In this document: in pieces, positions 42,298 through 56,099 of the stretch
Layout of the letters: the number at the start of each line of letters is the position of its first letter
How positions within the stretch are numbered: the stretch's first letter is position 1
Assembly (NCBI GenBank): GCA_000328365.1
Contig: KB310318.1
Span: 362,401 to 426,400 of the forward strand
Direction of reading: 5' to 3'
DNA from: Capitella teleta
Lineage: Eukaryota; Annelida; Polychaeta; Capitellidae
Length of the DNA: 64,000 nucleotides
Notes under the pieces: model-generated
Told to the model about the DNA's origin: nothing
Database searches by the model: none
The model's input: only the letters and a program-made list of their open reading frames with translations
Made by a program: the position numbers and the translations under genes

Positions 42298-43279
42298 TAT
42301 AATAATATATATATATAGTGAATGACATAAAATGGTGTTATATTCTTATTGTCAATTAAAAATCATTTAAGTAAAGTGCTGAATTAAAATCCATTCTAAA
42401 CAATAAATGCATTTTGATTCGTTGAAAGGATGTTTCACCTACACATCTCATTTTTCTTCTCTTTTCATCGAAACGAATATTTCCGCGTAACCGCACACAA
42501 TATTGCATCGAAATTTGCATCTGTCTCCAAACATCATCTCACCTATTTTGAGGCTCATTCCCGAATATTGTTCGAAACAAATATAATTTTGTATTCGACA
42601 TTTATTTAAATCCCACGAACGTCATTCAAATAAAAATGCACACACAACACACAAAAAAGGCAAAAACAAACTTCGATCTCTAAATCAACACAACAAATTT
42701 GAAAATCGGTCAGAAAAAAAAAAAAAAAAACAAAAACAAAAAAAACACTGACAATTAGATTACAATAAATTTACCTGTCACAGCCAGCAGCTCACGGACT
42801 GCAAATAACCTTTTGTTCAAACCGCAGAAAATCCTTTGTCAATTTCAACTACAAAAAATCGAAAGATGAAAAGCGCTGTTTGACTGACAGCAGCTTCCGC
42901 AATAATTGTGATCTTTCGTGACCATGATATTTTGAAGTGCTTACGAATTGAAGGGCATAGACCGCAGAACAAGGGGAAAAATAAGAAATATAATGGCTGC
43001 TCATAACACCTTCTTGAGCTGACAATGATTAATGTCATTGCATTGCTCTTTTATTTTAACTATTGTATAATTATAAGTAACGGGCTTAATTTCTAACATA
43101 AACATCTGACGTGACTTCTGTGCACTTACTTAGGTATACATATATCCAATGCAATACAGTGCATGCACTTGAATTGTTTCGAAGTTTTTCCTTTGGGTGG
43201 AAAATATTAAATATGTTGATTCTCTTTCAATTCGTTCATATTCTACTTTATATTTTCAGATGCAAGTCACAAGATACAC
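42298..43279. other. Intergenic, no gene seen before the gap
   Basis: AT-rich, with an A-rich CAAAAA patch at about 42714-42748. Confidence 0.4.
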
Positions 43280-43329
43280 NNNNNNNNNNNNNNNNNNNNN
43301 NNNNNNNNNNNNNNNNNNNNNNNNNNNNN
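43280..43329. other. Assembly gap (50 N)
   Basis: Exactly fifty N bases, probably a placeholder rather than a measured length. A TTAATTAATTAA-rich AT tract lies 80 bp beyond. Confidence 0.99.
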
Positions 43330-43409
43330 GGTTGGATTCAAAGTGCGCAATATAAACACTAAGAAGCAGATGTTTCGATCTTTATTCAATTATTCGTCTG
43401 TATTTGCTC

Positions 43410-45990
43410 TTATTATTAATTAATTAATAATAAATTAATTAAAATCTCACAAACAGTACACACGATCCTATGTTTTGTCTATAATGTCCAAAATTAAATT
43501 ATAAATGGAATGATTAATAAATTCGTTGCAATTTTGGAATTCATAGCATCGTTGAGCTATTCCTGATCTTGTCTGAATAGGTCCATGATAAAATTCATCC
43601 TGTGTGCAATTCACCCTTCCTTACCCCCTCCCTTGCCCCGTGCTTTACAATTTAACACCCCCTCCCCCTCTTAGATCTCCATCAAGCATATTTTCGATTC
43701 CCTCAACACATACATGACAGATTTATGCATATTTCGTTCAAGATCTCAAGCAAGTTGAACAAAAAACACTCCATCGATGTAACATAAGACACCAGAAGTG
43801 TATAGCATAATTTATTTGATACACTATTGAAACAAGTCGATAGATAAAATTTTAAATTAAAATCGGCATGCATGTATTATTAAAAGCCTATTTCGTTGAA
43901 TATTAAACCTCTTTTTTTTAATTGTTGGTCGTTGTGTATTTCTTCCCTTGCAACTTGCAAGTTATATTTGGTTTACAATAAAAACAGAGAGTTAACTGGA
44001 TATCATTTCCATGTTTCAGCAATGCCATCACAATCTACTATACCGTAAACATGTGCACCGCCTACCTATAAATGCATACATTTATATCTCGTATTCAGTA
44101 TACATGCTTCTCGTCACTACACAATTTCAAGAGACACGTATGGTCTTCCCCACGCGAGGCAAAAACAAATCATTGAGCATGCTTCTGATGTAAGCCTGGC
44201 TGTATATACAACACTTGCAATTTCGCTGAGTAAGCGTCCTTGCCACGCTGCCTCTCTTTGATCTGCGTCCAATCTTGCTGGCGAGGAGAGACAGATGACG
44301 CTCACTGACGGGGGCATCATTTGACATCGGGCCAAAATTGAATCCGGGACTAATGAGACCACGACTCTAGCATTACTCACTTTCCAGTTACGTCGAATTT
44401 CTTCCACCAAATGAAATAAGTCTGCTCGAACTGAGAAAAATATCAACCTCGGTTTTGAGTGCATACAGTGCGATCTGCGTACGTTAAGCAGAGCGTACCT
44501 GCTAATCGTGGGTATTTATAGGAATCGAATTATATGATATGTGTGATTGCGTAATGCTGAGAAACTGGTGACATTGGGTTGCATTTAATGTTAACTATAG
44601 TGCGCAACTCTCACGTAGAGTCGGTAGTTTGGCATTTACTGTCCTGAGAAGACGAAGGAGAAAAAAATAAGGTCAAATTACTAAGAATGCATGCACAGGT
44701 AGAAATTTAGCTCAAGTCTGAGCGTGAAGTAATTTGTGTATATGTTAGTCCACTTTTCTTCTTCATGCTTAAACTGATATATACATGTACCAATTATTCT
44801 TATATATAACAAAAGATAACATTTATGGTTGTCATGGCAAACAAAATAAATAAGAGGAAAATTCAAAAATTAAGAGGTCGATGGTGTTTTCGAGAGAAAC
44901 TAAATCGAATTTGATTTAAATTCGTTTTATTTATTTTTTTTTTTTTATCTCATGTAATCGTCGATATTCAGATGAACACAGTTTTATATTCAACGCCAGC
45001 ATGCGCGCAATTACGAGCATTTCACTTCCTTCCTTTCATTGTTTTTTTTTTTCTGTTGTTTTTAGATTTGGGAAACTTTTGTTCGAAATCTGTTGAATTC
45101 TCGTCCGTAGAAATTTAGGTAAATAATCGAACATATTTTAGGCAATAATATTTTCGTTGCAATTAAAAGGAGTCGGATCTATCAATGTCGATGTTATCAT
45201 AACATGGAGATAATTATATCAATACAACGATCTCGATTAATAATCAATTAGATTTCTCAGTGGGGGCATTTGTAGGTCAAATAAACAAATAATTAAATCT
45301 GCTGTTTTTAAATTTTGTCGATTTAATTAACTCGAGACAAGAAAACTATAAAACACAAAATTATTTTAAATGCCGTAACGTTCATCTATTTAAAGTGTGT
45401 GGGTTTTTGATTTTATTGTTTATTGTATTTTTATTTCTCTTCAAAGCATGCTTCATATAGAGTAAAGGCAAAATCGTGTTGTTATATTATGTATCAATTT
45501 TTCTTACTAAAAGCTCTCGTTAAATAACACGCGGGTAAATAAATATATATTATTTTTACTAGTGTAAAATGATATAATTATATATCATATACGATTATGA
45601 TGATGCTTTGGATATGCTATCCTTTGAACGAATTTGGAATTCAATAATCCAATGATAAACCAGGAAGCCAGTACATTGTGGAGAAACATTCAATGTATGT
45701 ATATCCAAAATTACATCTAATGATTCCCCATTCCTACGATGTTTATAGTAATTTACTTGAAATATTTAATTTAATTAAATTATAATCAATTGTAATAGTG
45801 ATGCTACTAATACTTATCATCATCAATGTATAATAAATTTAATCAAAACAAAAAATAAGAAAATGGCGCCACACTTTAAAGAAGAACAATTACGAATAAA
45901 ATAAGGAAACTTCTACACAAAAATGTAACGATGAAAATTTCGTTAACATTAACACAGCATAACGAAAAAACCACCGAAATAGAAGATTCC
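43410..45990. other. Intergenic, no gene seen
   Basis: Begins with interleaved TTAATTAA palindromes (about 43410-43442), dense homeodomain-type cores that may simply reflect AT richness. A weak X-box (GTTGTCATGGCAAA) lies at 44828..44841. Confidence 0.4.
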
Positions 45991-45993
45991 ATG

Positions 45994-46007
45994 GTAACCA
46001 TGGCAAC
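45994..46007. promoter_or_regulatory. RFX/X-box site, near-perfect
   Basis: GTAACCATGGCAAC, followed by GGTGACCTTGG, the same ERR-like neighbour seen beside the X-box at 41617. A YY1-like AAAATGGCGCC lies about 130 bp upstream. Confidence 0.55.
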
Positions 46008-47076
46008 GGTGACCTTGGCAGCGAAAGGTCGTAAAGTTCGTTTTATGTATTGTATATGGGAATTTTACAGTTTGTTTGGGTTGTGCTGGGGCAAGTAATA
46101 AAACCGGTTGTACGTGCCAGTAAATGAATCGTATAAGGCTCATTAACTGGCGACATCAAACAATAAACACGCAATAGCCCTTAGCCTCATATAAAACGTA
46201 CAAGTAAACGATTTGTGGGAGGGGTTTAGTTGGTACTCACCGCTTGAAATATACTCATTTTGTACTTCTTCAGCGTGGAGTGAGCACTGTGGACTATATT
46301 CCCGGAATTTCATGTTATAATTTTCACAATATAGATACAGAGGTGAGTGGATTATCGATTTTCGTTCGTTTGTTATTGTTGCTGTGCTATCGAAATTATC
46401 ATCATCACATTGTTATTTCAGATTACTGTTACTGATATTATCATTAATAATTATGCACGAATGATCAATGATGTAACGAATAATCAATGCATTGAGTGCA
46501 GTGTTATAAAACAGCACGTTTTGTCATTTGACAACCGCGTGGTTTTTTTGTGATATATGAGGATATGCAAATATAGTTAACTCACCTCGTGGATATATTG
46601 ATATCGCTGGTGATTATATGTCGATTCGATCCCGTGCTGTGCCGTACAAAGAGCGTTTGAGCGTGGATATATTGCAGGGCATACAACAACATAGAAAATA
46701 TCGCTGTTACGCTCAAACCAAAATGGCCGACCTGATGGTTGAGCACTGCGAAAGCGAGCAGGCGAGGAGAGAGAAAAAAATGTAACAAAAAAATGAAGAG
46801 AGCGAAAAAAAAAGTTCACATAATTCGGATGAAGATATCACTGGCATTAGGATCAACATCTGATCTAATTATCATAATTTGTGATTGATCTGTTAGTTGG
46901 CTCCATCGAGTCTCACCCGGAAGTCAATATCATTTTTCCTTCCTTCGATCCTCGATCTTTCTGAAGGGTACATGACCTATAATGATGACATTTGTCAAAA
47001 CAGAAAAGTATTATGTTCTACTCGTGACATGACCCAAAGGTTTCGATTTAGCTATTTTGAATTTGAAGGAAATGTC

Positions 47077-47090
47077 GTTGCTATGGTGAT
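47077..47090. promoter_or_regulatory. RFX/X-box-like site (weak)
   Basis: GTTGCTATGGTGAT; a strong left half only. Confidence 0.3.
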
Positions 47091-47876
47091 GTGACATACT
47101 TTAGTATACGTCAGTTTGAAAATGTTATAAGATTAATTCTAATTATAGGCTCATGATTGCAGGAGTGTTGTTCAGGTGGTTGTTACATGCTGGGAGGGGT
47201 AGGAAAAAAAATAGAAGAAAAAACATATTATTTCTTTGATCTTTATCTTTTGTACGAAATGATTTATGTGAGAAATCAAGTGTTGACTTACGTGAAATAT
47301 TACTACGCACTCAGTTCGGATAATTTTTTTTCTTCTTTCTGAAGTTTCTGCAAAACCTTGATGAAGGAGAATATAATTTATAATTAGTTTTAGGTTACTC
47401 AGTGTGAACTCAAGCCCACCTATGTTGTTTTGGTGGCATAGAAAAATATGTTCATCCATTACTTTCAATAACGGATTTGATTATTTTTTAACGAATAACA
47501 TATTGATCCCATAAAAAAAACGGATCATACTACTAGTATGCTTGAATCTGTACGAAGCTGGGAATTTTATCAAAAATTGCCATTTTTATGATATAACCAA
47601 CCAGGACTATCATTCAATCATTTGAAATAAATAATGATCAACAATTCAAAAGAAACAAACAATCCCTAGTCAAGTAAAAAGCAAAAAAAACTCAAACCGA
47701 AAACAAAAAGAGAAAGTCAATAGCCTCTCTCTTATCAACAACGAGAACAGAATCCAATTTACATTCAAACAATAAAACCGCGGCAAGCGAGGCGTGTTGC
47801 AGCAAGAAAGTAATTTCCACACTCCAGCACCCCTTTTCCCACTATCTGTATACAGAGCACGTAGCGCCCGAAGTGA

Positions 47877-47890
47877 CCACGAGAGGGTGC
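47877..47890 (+). promoter_or_regulatory. CTCF-like site
   Basis: CCACGAGAGGGTGC matches the CCACNAGRGGGCGC core except for a T at the usually fixed C. Confidence 0.35.
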
Positions 47891-48974
47891 GGAATCCCTG
47901 TGTGCTTCACATTTCATTACATTTAATCAAGACAATCCTCGAAACATATTCTGCTTGGCTTTCTTGGCTCCCTAAAGGCTGCGGTCCGGCTCGATCGATC
48001 CACTGTCTATTATTTATATTGTCAATTCCTTTTTTTTTTCTGTGTTCCTGTATTTAGATTCCTTGTAAGGTTTTTGCGGTTATAAGGGTCGCACATTGAT
48101 GCTATGGATCGGCTTGGTACAGGCAGTATATAATTAATTATAAATGTATGTGGCTTATGTAATTGTATCAATTCTTGTCATACATTTTTGGTATGCTATG
48201 GACACAAATTTTGACATATTTTGCCCATTCTTGGAATTAAGGCAAATGCTAGGGGTTTTTTGTTCTGGGCTTATTGATGCTACCCATCATGGCATACTTG
48301 ATCAACATAATTACAATCTCGATATTAGGACATCATGCTTTACTGCAACCATTGTCACCAAGGTTTTGCGATTATCAATATTCTGGAAAGGCAGAATCTG
48401 AATAACTTTCCCTATAAACACAACAATTTGGTGGTATAGCGCATTCAATGACTGCATGCGGATTAATATAAACATACACCTGAAAACGTGAAAGGAAGAA
48501 ATATAGACGAAGAGAAGAAAGAGAAGAAGAAAGTAAGAATAATCACGATAAGCTTAAGCAATAATTGAACGGGAGACGGAATACATTGCTCACAGTAATC
48601 CTAGACTGTCAGGCCTAGATATCTCAATGAACGAAAGAAATAATTCAAAATAAGAACGAAATCAGGAAGGGATGAAGCTGAGGAAAAGAGGATTAACCAC
48701 TAAGATGATCAACGACCTTTTGTCAGGGGGCACAGTCCAGCCTGGCTACCCCAAACTGCACAGCTACCATCCACACATCTTGCTCAAACTCCAGACTACC
48801 CAGTACTATGATCATAGGTACGAGGCAAATATTAGTGGAGTAGAAATATAAAGAGAATCTACAGTGCAGGCTGGCAAGGTTTATGACAGCATGATGCTAC
48901 TGTGTGTTTAGGCTGGAATCTTGAGCGTGGATGAAATATCGCAGTGAGAAATGCCCGTGAATGAAAATCAGTTC

Positions 48975-48987
48975 TGACCTTTGACAT
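48975..48987. promoter_or_regulatory. DR1 nuclear-receptor-like site
   Basis: The second exact copy of TGACCTTTGACAT. Confidence 0.4.
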
Positions 48988-50287
48988 TATAGGGAGCAAA
49001 TCTTCTTTTCCTGGCGGAGTTAACGGGATTTTTATTTATTCTCTGCTTATGCTGACCTCGTGACCTTTGCGCATGCGCGTGCATTTCACGCCAATACATC
49101 ACTGGCCTGTTATGTCGTATGTTATATCGTATACTGCAACCATCAGATCGCTCACACACAAAAATACAACCGATGAATATGCTGAAAATCAAGGAATAAT
49201 TAAATTATTATCTCACCTGAACCCTTGATGTGCTGGTTGATGCATACATTCATGAACTGCATACCGTGGTGAGAAATAGCAAGTTGCTTGTACCCTGCAA
49301 ACTGAGGGGTGGGTAAATTTCTCACTCGCTCGGTTCGACAGGGTAAGGGCAACGTTACCAATAATTGAAGGTAGAAAGAGTATCTCACATGTGCTGAAAA
49401 TAAGGATTAAAGCCACTTACGCTAAAATACTAAATTCACAATGATATTTGATTTTTTATTTTTTTTTATTTTTATTTTTTTTCTGGGGAGGGGGGATCAA
49501 TATTGCACAGAAAAATGCAATACATTTGTGCGTGTTCGTGGGATTTCTTTTTTTTCAAGTAAAAAAAGAAAATTCTTTAAAATATAATAAAACTACTTGT
49601 ATAGTAAAGGAATGCTTTTCAATAAAAATATGTTTTCTGGCATTGATAGAACGTGTCTATACATAAGGATATAATTAACTTCAAAAAATATATTGTCCTC
49701 ATTTCAAGTTGATGAATTGTTGGGAGTTTACCATATAATAGAGTGAAATATCTTACGCCGAGCCTTGAAGATCCATCACAAGCGAAGAAAGGGAAAAAAA
49801 AACAAGTCGGATCAAATTATTCAGAAAATGAATTATTTCGATGTCGCATCGTAAGGAAAAGTAATTTTCTCGATATTTCTGTTTGGATAAGAAAACCTGG
49901 ATATTGGATTATAAAAATATGAGAAAAAAATATAAGAAAATATTTGCAGATATATTTTCGTTGCGCAGGTTAACAAAATTACTGAAGATACGTATCTTGA
50001 AAAGTGACATGCACTTAGTCGCCGAAGTCATTTGATCATGCATTCATTATCACTGATACCAATTCATTAGAAGGTTCGTAAACAACAAAACTCCCTGACA
50101 GTCATGCAGTTTTAACCATTGACGGCAATTTATCAAATGCACCTTCGCGATCAAAAGTAATCAGCATTTACCGCCATGGCAGCAGGTACGGCCCGTCGTG
50201 AAATATGCCATGATAAGTAGACGTTCTGATTAGTAATTACCGGGATGGAAGGAAAAAAGGACATCTGTGTCTCTATGATTACAAGGG

Positions 50288-50301
50288 GTTTCCATGACAA
50301 C
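50288..50301. promoter_or_regulatory. RFX/X-box-like site
   Basis: GTTTCCATGACAAC, followed by a half-site CGTTGCCAGG. Confidence 0.4.
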
Positions 50302-50835
50302 CGTTGCCAGGTGAAGCTGGCCTTTTCAAAGAACAGCTGATCACGACTAATGCTTCCTGTGCGAGGCATATCTTCCTTTGTCGCACGCACGCAACACCCA
50401 AGCATAGACACTCTGTTCAGCCGTCTCTAATCAGTAATCTCACACATTATTGTAAAGTGAGACATCATTTGATTTTCACCTTGGAGAATACGGAAAAAGA
50501 CACTGATAATGACCTAATTATCTGTATACATTAATGTTAACATTGATCATCTCGATAATTATAAATAATGACACATTGAGCGCCAAATAATTATGTAGGA
50601 CAAAACGAAACATCGAGTCTAAGTCTATTGATTTGGTGAATATTATCACAAGACATAGATTAGTTTGCACACTTACCATTACTCCTATCGAATATATATT
50701 AAATTGTTTTACCGTTTTGTTAGTTTTAACGCTAACGAAGGTCACACAAGTACGAAAGAGTTCAGAAGAAAATAAAATAACCCTTCGAACGCCTGCATAA
50801 GACGGGATAAACATTTCGCTTCCTCATACCAACTA

Positions 50836-50849
50836 GTAACCATAGCAAC
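50836..50849. promoter_or_regulatory. RFX/X-box-like site
   Basis: GTAACCATAGCAAC; both half-sites intact. Confidence 0.5.
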
Positions 50850-51570
50850 CAGGGGAAGTAGGTTAATCACTTTTAAATAGGACGAATGCAATCCAATGTA
50901 GCATTATCTCACAACCAAAACAGACAAATAGCCAATCAAGAAGGAATTTCCCAGTTGTTCAAACAAAAGCAGCTCATGACCCAGTTCATCTGCACTGCAG
51001 GCGTGTATACCTCAAGTTAATTACGAACGCTAATTCATCTAGGTCAGCAACATATGCTTCGTATGCAAGCGCATCGGTTCGTGAAAGACGTAGACATATA
51101 TTGATGTATCCAAAAAATGAACACATGCGAATATAGACTGTACACGTGGTGTATCTTAAAGAAATTAACTTTTACCCATGAAATAATAATTGTGTAACGT
51201 TAAAATCACAAGAAACCATAAGATTTATAAGCTGAATTCAATATTAATGCAATTATGTGGTACATAGCTATGCGACGCACCCCCTTCGGCATATTAATCA
51301 TTTGCGGTTATTCAATAGTCGTGAACCAATAATGTGACATCGAATGGAGCTCGCAACAGATACGAGTCTCACTATAAACTGCCCACAACATTAACCCCGT
51401 GCCCCTGTCTGCGGTCGCAATCTCTGACAGCGCAGAGATGGAGTTAGAAGGGGGAGGGGTGAAAACTACTCTCGCACTCGTCTTGCTGCGCGTTCTGCAT
51501 CCATGGAAACGATATGTATTCCAAGCACGGTGCTGCCAGCTCGTGGGGGAAATAGGAACTAGAGGAGGGT

Positions 51571-51586
51571 GGTTTCCATGGAAACC
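51571..51586. promoter_or_regulatory. RFX-like perfect palindrome
   Basis: GGTTTCCATGGAAACC is a perfect 16-bp palindrome. A half-site (ATCCATGGAAAC) lies about 70 bp upstream. Confidence 0.5.
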
Positions 51587-52891
51587 AAATGGACTTTTTT
51601 TTTCTTCGATGTGGATTCACTTGAAGCTTAAATTTCAAATGCGACTTGTATTGTAATAATAACTTAAATTTGAGACTGACTCAAAACCACGAAGGACTTT
51701 ATGTAGAGATATATGTATGAACTTTACCCCTTACCACCAATTACGAATTACATGTTTTCAATGAGGAGAAGAAGAAAAACACTTCAAATATAAAAATTAA
51801 TAACACGGAGATGTAAAATATTAATTTTAAAATAAAATCATAAATGTTGTATACGTACTTTAACACAGCAAAAGTAATAGTAAGCAAGCAAGACATGAAC
51901 ATCGCACACCTGTATACTCCCAAATAGTGTATAGTCCAAGTGAAATCACAAAGTCCGAAATGAATTCAAACCGATGCAAACATTTTAATCCTCACTCTCC
52001 AGAGGTTTCAATGTGAATGACCTCACTCACACAAAGAAGAGGACGCCAATGCCCGTAGAAGGCAATAACCAATGCCTTTTTACAACTCTTATAAGAAAAA
52101 TGTCACCCGGTTTCAAGGGCTATTGTTGAATCAGAAATTAAGCTGAGGAGTCTGCCCTACTAGACCTCGGTTTATGGTCGCCTCAAGAGGATGAAACCAA
52201 ATATGCACGATGATAAGGAAAGAGAAAAGCAAATTTGGCCCGCATCTTAGTTTCGTCTGGCATCATAATTTAGGCTCAATTATATGCATAATTATACCAG
52301 AAATTTATCCTGTTTTAATGGGATCTCAGTTATAAATAATATGGATGATACAAAACAGCTTGAGATGTCTTACACTGTGTTGGACTTACGTGGTTATAGA
52401 TAATAAAAAAAAAAACTACCGAAATGTTTCTTAACCTTGAGACTACTGTAACATATAACGTGAGAGCTTTATATTACAGATAGTACACAATGTCTGAAGA
52501 GCTTGTATGTTCAGACTGCAACAGAAGTACGCATGGGTCAAAAAATGTAAAGATAGTATCAAGCACATACTTATTATACCTGATAAGGAATTTTGCATTC
52601 TATTACACTCTCTTTACGTACTTAAGTGATATAATTTCGGTGATCATATACATGTATTTGATACCAGCAGGAATTTGGCATAGTAATGCATGTAATATAT
52701 GCACTTATAAAGTAAATAAAATAGCATGAGTCCAAGTTCGCCATACGAAAGTGTGACTGTTTGCTCATAAATTATGCTAATGAGGAATAATCACCACCCA
52801 ATAAAACGTGCATATAAAACCAATATAATCCGTTGCTATCTGCGTTTTATCGTCACTTTGACGGTCGGAAGATTTTACGATGTGACGACTG

Positions 52892-52905
52892 GTTGCCATA
52901 GCATT
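52892..52905. promoter_or_regulatory. RFX/X-box-like site (weak)
   Basis: GTTGCCATAGCATT. Confidence 0.35.
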
Positions 52906-53819
52906 GAAAGTGGGCGATAAATGGGGAAGTTATGAGCATTCTATTGTAGTTTTCTTTGCGCTTGAGTAGAGTTATGATGTTGCCTGTTTTATGGCGAGCA
53001 GTGATTAGAGAATGAGATGCAAGGCAGTTGAAAGGATTAATGCCTTATTTTCACTTAAGTTAATTAATTCATTAGCTCAAAATCTCAAAATACATTGCTT
53101 TCTACGATATATTGGCACTGCAATGCGCATGTGCAATGACACAATTGCATAACTATTTAGCATGTTAGAAATGCTTTATAAAACCTGAATCGTCAAATTA
53201 CCCCTGATAACCAGTGTGGCACATTGTGGTGAATGCGACAACTTTACAGTCTACACACATGACAACTTCATTAACAGAAACACGGGCAGAAACAACACAC
53301 AATGCACAGAATAATGCTGCAAAGGAACCCACAGAAACACAACACACACACAACCAAAAGCCTCTCACCTCAGTAATCAACTCTTTCACTGGGAGTGGTC
53401 ATCAGAGAGCTTCGAGATAAGCTAGCCAATTACTGACCCTTTCAGAGGACTGAGAAGCGAACATTCTTTGCCCAGATTGCCTCAGTGGTCAGGCCGTTCT
53501 TTCCTTCTAATAAGGAGTGTCCATCAATGTCTACTAACTCACACTTGTCGTGCAGAGACGGCTTTGCAAAAGGGTCATTCCACTGACCATTTTTTTCCCT
53601 GGACTTGTCTGAGACCTGGACAGGTCGTAGGTGTCAGGGAGTCCTCTGGATTGTCAATAGAAAGGTTGTGATGGATGGAAGAAGAAAGGAACGTGTTTTC
53701 ATATTGTGATAATTACGCTAAAATATTGATAAAGTAGGGGTGCTGGCAGTTGATTACAATTCATGAGCTGAGGGGCTCACGGATGAGATTGCACGTGCTC
53801 GCTTCGTGGAGGGTTGAAA

Positions 53820-54290
53820 GGGGATAAGGTGATGGGAAGAAATGAAGGGACTGTAATGGACACACTGAGTGGTCAGGCGAAGGAAGGAGGTAGGGGAGAC
53901 ATTGGAGTGTAGGGATAGGGGCAGAGGCAATATGAGGGTTGTTGAGAAATGGGGATGAGAATCGAAAGGGATGAAAATGGATGAGATGTACGAATGGAGG
54001 GAGATAAGGGTTTACAGAGGATGAGGGTTGTGTTTTGGGTAGAGCAAAAATGCGAGTGTGCTGTGTGATTGTGGCTGGTGATGCTGAGAATTAGGAGTGG
54101 GATGGGGATGATCATGGAAATAATATAATCGTAATGAGGAGCTGCAAGGACGCAATTATCCACATAAAGCGGAGGGTGGAGGAAATTGAGATAACGAAAG
54201 GGACGAGAAAGAGGGATAAGAGGGAAAAGAAAGAAACGGCTAAGGAGAACATGACAAAGCGCCAGAAAAAGTCGCCCTGTGGCCAGATAA
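53820..54290. other. Purine-rich (plus strand) tract
   Basis: About 470 bp with strong strand asymmetry, G and A dominating the plus strand. It yields a 154-codon minus-strand frame (53873..54337) made mostly of Ser, Pro, Leu, Phe and His, which I read as a by-product of composition. Confidence 0.5.
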
Positions 54291-54386
54291 GTCAGCTTAA
54301 TGAAGTTCGCGTGCTGAAAACGTGAGCTTCCATTCACAGCAGGGGGATCAGGGTCTTAAGCAGACAGCGGTCGTCCATAACAACGG

Positions 54387-54400
54387 GTTGTCATGGTAAC
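54387..54400. promoter_or_regulatory. RFX/X-box-like site
   Basis: GTTGTCATGGTAAC, identical to the copy at 41617. Confidence 0.5.
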
Positions 54401-55443
54401 AATGGGTGCTTTTGACCCGAAACAATTCCGTGTGATGTACGGCTGAGGCAGTCTTTTGATCATATTTACTCGGTAAACGAAGCCTTCCTTGGTCAGTCAA
54501 TCTTGCTCAATTAACTGAAGGTCATTGTGCTGTTCGCTGACCAGCTGCTAAACTGGACATGCAATGCCATGGGTCGTTGAACGTGTTAAATGCCTGGTAT
54601 TGGTGCTGCTTTATGGATCAATTAGTTTTACATTTATATGTTTTTGATAAGCATTCGACGTGCGTTACTCTGAGGGTAATTGCATGGTTTCAAGGAAGCT
54701 GGCTGCAGGTGTACACTATGTCCATTGCAATTACAAGTGTCTGCTTCAAGTTTCAACCTCGGGATACGTGGCATATAATTATAGCATACACGTCATGCAT
54801 GTAATTGCATAGCTATGCAGATACTGCGCAAATTGTGTAATAGTTTGTGCCAATGTAGGTCTCCTTACAGTGAAACAACTCTGTCTCAACTCTGAAACAA
54901 ACTGTCTCTGATATCTGTCGCATTCAACTGTATATCATTACGTATGGTACGCCGTTTACTCGTCATTTAATCCTGCTTCGCTTTGTATCATTTTTACCAC
55001 ATTTATACGTTCATACACGCATTGACTTCTCTACATCTCCCTGTCTTCTTTGCCTTTGTTATTGTACCTGAATCGCATTTCCCTTTTAGTACTCACTGCC
55101 ATGTTTAATCTATAGTCTTACAGCAGGAAAGATGAATTGTATATATTTAATGTTATGCCAACTTGTTACACATATCCTGTAATATATGTATTGCATCTAA
55201 AGCGAAACTTATAATTATTATATTATAAGAAATGTGTATTGTTCTTTTAAATTCAAGGTAGAAGCCAATCAATTGAATCATGAAATATATCTATACATCC
55301 GCATGTGAAATATAGCATTGCATAACATAATAGCATCAACTAGCGAATACTTCTGCTCAATGTCACACACGTTCGGTTGACATGCACCGAAGTTTCAGCG
55401 TAACCTTGAGGGATTTTTTTTGCGTGCTAACTCAGTATCCTTC

Positions 55444-55682
55444 ATTGCCATGGTAACGGGGACCGGACATCCTCGGATATCAATTGAAGGCCACGAACAG
55501 AAAGGGCGACGTATTGATTCGTCTTTAGAGGGAGAGCGAGAGTGCAATTCCGCCTTCTCCCCACAACCTTCTATTAATCCCGAAATCCCACGGATAATTC
55601 GATAGCCGCCTCCGGCGAACGTCGATACCAAGTTTAAACGAATGCACCGCAACACGACAGCGAATAGCAATACTCTGATTGG
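55444..55682. promoter_or_regulatory. Promoter-like block with X-box and inverted CCAAT
   Basis: The X-box ATTGCCATGGTAAC (55444..55457) and an inverted CCAAT (CTGATTGGCT, core 55678..55682) bracket a CpG-richer stretch. It resembles the 41.5-kb block in composition and motif content. No coding exon follows on either strand. A perfect octamer (ATGCAAAT, 55972..55979) lies 290 bp beyond. Confidence 0.35.
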
Positions 55683-56099
55683 CTAAGACCGCTTCACAGC
55701 ACATGGCGACAGTGTGGGAATGCGCGCTGTGCCGGAGAAATAGTCCCCGTGTTTCAGCGATAAAAATGTCAAGTTTGAGCTATTATAATGGTATGATTTG
55801 ACTATAATTGTGTTATGTAACTGATTAGTAACCAACCTGGTTGTTGTGTTCGGCGAATACACGAGTATTGCAAAGCTATCGGCGAATATCCATCTGAGAG
55901 CAGCGATGTGGTTTACTACGCGCACCGAGTGTAAAGTAACCACGCGCAGAGCGCGCATTGATACAAATGAGATGCAAATGATATGCAGAGGGGGCTGGAC
56001 ATTGTAAATCACTGCGCGATGACCACTCGGTGATCACAATGACCGCTGCACTGCCATTCGCCGGACTAAGGTCAATAATTCGATGCGCCATGAGGAAAT

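Larger units (their letters stand above)
49190..52890. other. Intergenic, no gene seen
   Basis: AT-rich with T-runs around 49450. It contains the X-box-like sites listed separately. A possible Oct/CCAAT/TATA grouping at 52774-52819 (ATGCTAAT, CCAAT, TATAAAA) has no recognisable gene after it. Confidence 0.4.

Noticed and set aside
43410-43442. TTAATTAA cluster as a homeodomain autoregulatory site
   Set aside because: Indistinguishable from AT-rich simple sequence beside an assembly gap.
52774-52819. Octamer/CCAAT/TATA grouping as a snRNA or gene promoter
   Set aside because: Spacing does not fit a snRNA promoter and no gene follows.
53873-54337. 154-codon minus-strand frame
   Set aside because: Explained by the purine bias of the other strand.
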